Of a DNA stretch of 64,000 bases, positions 61,129-64,000 are shown one piece after another (the stretch's first letter is position 1; each line of letters starts with the position of its first letter). This stretch comes from Hypericibacter adhaerens (GTDB taxonomy: Bacteria; Pseudomonadota; Alphaproteobacteria; Dongiales; Dongiaceae), in contig NZ_CP042582.1 of NCBI RefSeq assembly GCF_008728835.1, positions 930,001-994,000 of the forward strand. The letters are read 5' to 3'. A program made the translations under genes and the position numbers. The notes below the pieces were generated by a model. It was not told the origin of the DNA, searched no databases, and saw only the letters and a list, made by a program, of their open reading frames with translations.

Positions 61129-61905
61129 CTATGACACCCCCATCCGGCGCGCCGCCTTCTCGCCCGCGTTCTCCCGGAGCGGCCGCCATTTCCCGTCGTC
61201 GCGGAGCACCATGACAGTGGGGTCGCTGCCGGCGATCCAGCGCGTGCCGACCGGCACGTCGGCAGGCGGCTCGCCGGCGGTCTTGATCGCGGTCCGGAGA
61301 TGAGGCGGGTAGTGGCGCTCGATATAGTTCCACAGCCGGGCCGGCACGTAGTGCCGCCATTCGGGGTCGCGCGCCTCGATCAGGTGGCGGATCTCGCCGC
61401 CCGAGAGGTTGGGCGCGCTGGCGCGGTCGACGATATGGAGACGGCGGCCGGTCGCGGCCGAGGTGAAGCTCCGCACCGGGCCGTTCGAGACCGAGGGATC
61501 GTCGAGGCCGGCGAAATGCTCCGTATAGAAGCGCGCATCGATGGGCGAGCCCGTGAAATAGTCGGTGGGCGCCGGCAGGCTCGCCGATGCGATGCGCGAG
61601 AGCACATATTTGAGCCAGTCGCCGGTCTCGAGGCTGGCGTCGATGTCCTGGAGCGGCAGGATCTTGAATTGCGGCCCGAAGATCGCCTGCACCATCTCCT
61701 TGCGCTCGTCGAAACTGAAGGGATGGCCCTCGACGCCGTGGAGCTGGGTCGAGCCGATGGCGAGGATGCCGGTGTCGCAACTGCCGGCCATCTCCATCAG
61801 CAGCCGGACATGGCCCCAATGCACCACCTGGAGATCGGCGACGATGAGCCCGACGCGGCCGCTTCGGGCATCGGGATGGGCTTCGAAACCGCGCGGCTTG
61901 GACAT
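61129..61905 (-). CDS. Nicotinamide-nucleotide adenylyltransferase-like protein (NadM-type)
   Basis: The chosen start at 61905 follows GGAAGGAAGG. The 258-residue protein has the nucleotidyltransferase HxGH motif in VVHWGHVRLLMEMA (H29 and H32), TGILAIGSTQLHGVEGHPFS with the nucleotide-binding region, SFDERKEMVQAIFG, and YTEHFAGLDDPSV. It is longer than archaeal NadM (about 170). A C-terminal part (about 180-258) contains an ARLWNYIERHYPPHLRTAI helix and no Nudix box. It would condense NMN or nicotinate mononucleotide with ATP. It lies 20 bp downstream of pncB and in the same direction, with nadE next, so an NAD salvage role is strongly suggested. Confidence 0.85.
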   Translation of the reverse strand: MSKPRGFEAHPDARSGRVGLIVADLQVVHWGHVRLLMEMAGSCDTGILAIGSTQLHGVEGHPFSFDERKEMVQAIFGPQFKILPLQDIDASLETGDWLKYVLSRIASASLPAPTDYFTGSPIDARFYTEHFAGLDDPSVSNGPVRSFTSAATGRRLHIVDRASAPNLSGGEIRHLIEARDPEWRHYVPARLWNYIERHYPPHLRTAIKTAGEPPADVPVGTRWIAGSDPTVMVLRDDGKWRPLRENAGEKAARRMGVS

Positions 61906-61925
61906 GGGTTCCTTCCTTCCGTGCC

Positions 61926-63233
61926 TCAGACGGCGACCGCATGGGCCTCGCGGCCCCGCTCGCCGAAGATGCGGGCATAGCGGGCGATCTCCTCGGGCGT
62001 CCCGGTCGCCTTCGTCGGGTTGTCGGAGAGCTTGACCGCGCCGCGGCCGGCGGCGGCCGAGACCTTGCAGACCAGCGAAATCGCATCGAACGCATGCCCG
62101 CCATTGGGCGGGCAGCCGCGGAAATCGTTGGTGAGGTTCGTGCCCCAGCCGAAGCCGAGCTGCACCCGGCCGTTGAAGCGCGCATGGAGCCGTTCGATCG
62201 TGTCGAGCTCGAGCCCATCGGAAAAGATAATGAGCTTGGTCGCGGGATCGGCGCCGCGCGCCTGCCACCACTGGATCATCTCCTCGCCGCCGATGAAGGG
62301 GTCCTTGCTGTCGACGCGCACGCCGGTCCAGCCCGTCACCCAGTCCGGCGCCTGGGCGAGGAAGGCCGTCGTGCCGAAGGTGTCGGGCAGCATGACGCGG
62401 AGCGCGCCGTCATAGAGCTCCTGCCAGTCGGCCAGCACCTGATAGGGCGAGCGCGCCAGGGCCGCGTCGTCGTCGCCCGCGAGCGCCGCATAGACCATGG
62501 GCAGCTCATGGGCGTTGGTGCCCTTGGCTTCCAGATCGTGCTTCATGGCGAGATAGGCGTTGGAGGTGCCGGTGAATTTCGGCCCCAGCCCTTCGACCAT
62601 CGCCTGGATCACCCATTCCTGCCAGAGGAAGTTGTGGCGCCGGCGCGTGCCGAAGTCCGAAAGGTTGAGGTTCTCGAGCCGGCGCAGCCTCAGGACCTTC
62701 TCCCAGACCTTGGCCTTGGCGCGTGCATAGAGGATGTCGATCTCGAGCCGGCCGAGCCGCGCCAGCGCCGCGCGGCTGCGCAGATCGTCGATCACGGCCA
62801 GCGCATAGATCTCCCACAGCGTGACCTCGGCCCAGGCGCCGGAGAAATCCAGCCGGTACTGGCCGTCCCGCCGCTCGAGCTGATAGTCGGGCAGGCGCAG
62901 GCCCGCCAGCCAGTCGATGAACTCGCCGGGGAAGATGCCCTTGCGGCCATAGAACGTGTTGCCGGCGATCCAGATCAGCTCGGACTTGGTGAAGCGCAGA
63001 CCCTTCACATGGTCGAGCTGGGCCCGGAGCGCCGATTCCGGCACCTGATCGGCAAGCCGTGTCTGGCGGGTGCGGTTCTTGAGCGAGAAGGTGACTGGCA
63101 CGTCGCGATGCTTGCGCCAGATCAGGAGCAGCATCAGCAGCTTGTAGAAATCCGTATCGAGCAGGCTGCGGACCGCCGGGTCGAGCTCGAAATTATGGTC
63201 CCAGGCGCGCTTGGCGAGATCGACGAGAGGCAT
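61926..63233 (-). CDS. pncB: Nicotinate phosphoribosyltransferase
   Basis: The 435-residue protein matches Pnc[21 protein letters not shown] near the start, [28 protein letters not shown], the phosphoribosyl site region [15 protein letters not shown] (catalytic His area), [39 protein letters not shown] and [11 protein letters not shown]. It converts nicotinate and PRPP to nicotinate mononucleotide with ATP, the first step of the Preiss-Handler route. nadE is 48 bp upstream and the adenylyltransferase-like gene 20 bp downstream. Confidence 0.95.
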   Translation of the reverse strand: MPLVDLAKRAWDHNFELDPAVRSLLDTDFYKLLMLLLIWRKHRDVPVTFSLKNRTRQTRLADQVPESALRAQLDHVKGLRFTKSELIWIAGNTFYGRKGIFPGEFIDWLAGLRLPDYQLERRDGQYRLDFSGAWAEVTLWEIYALAVIDDLRSRAALARLGRLEIDILYARAKAKVWEKVLRLRRLENLNLSDFGTRRRHNFLWQEWVIQAMVEGLGPKFTGTSNAYLAMKHDLEAKGTNAHELPMVYAALAGDDDAALARSPYQVLADWQELYDGALRVMLPDTFGTTAFLAQAPDWVTGWTGVRVDSKDPFIGGEEMIQWWQARGADPATKLIIFSDGLELDTIERLHARFNGRVQLGFGWGTNLTNDFRGCPPNGGHAFDAISLVCKVSAAAGRGAVKLSDNPTKATGTPEEIARYARIFGERGREAHAVAV

Positions 63234-63281
63234 GGGCGGGAAACCTCAGGGCATGACGGGAAGGGGCCGGCCCGCGGGCGC

Positions 63282-64000
63282 TCAGAGGCTCGCGCGGTTC
63301 GTCATCGGATAGCGCCAGCCCTTGCCGAAGGGCCGCCCCGTGAGCTTGATCCCCGGCGGCGCCTGGCGGCGCTTGTATTCGGCACTCTTCACCAGGCTTG
63401 CGATGCGCTTCACATAGGCGGGATCGAGCGTGATGCCGAGCTGGCGCTCGGCCTGGCGCAGCGCCTCCGCCGGCTCCAGCAGATGCTCGATCAGGAGCCG
63501 CAGGATCGTGTCCAGCACCTCGTAGGAGCCGAGCGCCGCCTCGTCGGTCTGGTCGGGCTTGAGCTCGGCCGTGGGCGGCCGGTCGATGATGCCCTGCGGG
63601 ATCGGATCCCGGCCGCCCCGCATCCAGTCGCGATGGTTCTGGTTGCGCCAGCGGCAGAGCTCGAAGGCCGTGGTCTTGTAGAGATCCTTGATCGGGTTGA
63701 AGCCGCCGCACATGTCGCCATAGAGCGTGGCATAGCCGACCGACATCTCGGATTTGTTGCCGGTCGAGAGCACCAGCCCGCCATAGGCGTTGGAGAGCGC
63801 CATCAGCAGCGCGCCCCGGGTGCGCGGCTGAAAATTCTCCGAGGCCATGGAGCGGGCCGCGTTGGAGGGCCGGGTGCCCATGAGGCCGGGCCCGATCTCG
63901 TCGAGCGTCTTCTCGTAGGCGTCGAACATGGCGCCGATCGGCGCCACGCCGTGGCGGCAGCCGAGCCGCCGGAAGAGATCCTCCGCGAGCTCGAGGCTCT
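63282..64000 (-). CDS. nadE: Glutamine-type NAD+ synthetase, C-terminal part (N-terminus off the right edge)
   Basis: About 239 residues are visible. The NH3-dependent synthetase domain shows ENFQPRTRGALLMALSNAYG (20 residues), STGNKSEMSVGYATLYGDMC, GGFNPIKDLYKT, and the C-terminal PPTAELKPDQTDEAALGSYE. STGNKSE is the diagnostic nucleotide-binding motif. The frame continues past base 64000. The FDAYEKTLDEIG region is typical of long glutamine-hydrolysing enzymes, whose amidase domain would lie to the right. It amidates nicotinate adenine dinucleotide to NAD+, finishing the pathway started by pncB. Confidence 0.93.
   Translation of the reverse strand, partial: SLELAEDLFRRLGCRHGVAPIGAMFDAYEKTLDEIGPGLMGTRPSNAARSMASENFQPRTRGALLMALSNAYGGLVLSTGNKSEMSVGYATLYGDMCGGFNPIKDLYKTTAFELCRWRNQNHRDWMRGGRDPIPQGIIDRPPTAELKPDQTDEAALGSYEVLDTILRLLIEHLLEPAEALRQAERQLGITLDPAYVKRIASLVKSAEYKRRQAPPGIKLTGRPFGKGWRYPMTNRASL

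Overview
The window is GC-rich, tightly packed chromosomal DNA with short intergenic gaps, many ATGA start/stop overlaps, and several GTG and TTG starts. Gene content (LysR regulators, CaiB/BaiF transferases, DUF1127, a DUF3141-phosphotransacetylase-FabI-AckA cluster, a REC-kinase pair, a FixK/FNR-type box) points to an alphaproteobacterium, probably Rhodospirillales-like. This is inferred from gene content only. No rRNA, tRNA, phage or CRISPR array was seen.

Left part (1-6.5 kb): a TetR regulator faces a Rieske oxygenase. Next come an ATP-grasp ligase and an EamA exporter, a DUF1127 protein, and an AraC-type regulator with a long extra C-terminal domain, translationally coupled to a 51-residue basic protein. 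An identical 18-bp element lies about 135 bp upstream of both the ligase and the DUF1127 gene.

6.9-20.1 kb is the most unusual region: ten same-strand genes. They encode a sugar-type binding protein, a double ABC ATPase continuous with a PEBP domain, a small SCP2-like protein, an alpha/beta hydrolase, two enlarged permeases, a proteorhodopsin-like protein that has lost the retinal lysine and all key carboxylates, a flotillin-like SPFH protein, a small membrane protein and an SSS-type symporter.

20-32.5 kb is catabolic: two LysR regulators, then CoA-transferase, MmgE/PrpD, acyl-CoA dehydrogenase, mesaconyl-CoA hydratase-like protein and aldehyde dehydrogenase, all in one direction. Facing them are a GNAT/hydroxyisobutyrate dehydrogenase fusion, a third LysR and an aminotransferase.

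32.6-48 kb: an orphan lipoprotein; a deiminase plus AdiC-like antiporter with an FNR/FixK-type box; HD and SYLF proteins; acetate kinase; an IS110 element; fabI, phosphotransacetylase and a DUF3141 PHA-synthase-like protein; then a glutamate-receptor-like channel with an animal-type pore.

48-64 kb: ppa, prfC, a leaderless HtrA-like protease, an arylamine N-acetyltransferase, a methyltransferase / haem-oxygenase-like oxidase / exporter group, two histidine kinases, greB, a second IS110 element, and an NAD salvage operon (NMN-adenylyltransferase-like, pncB, nadE).

Both IS110 elements sit inside dispersed intergenic repeats. For both, the end points, CT core, bridge RNA and guide sequences matching the target can be read from the sequence.
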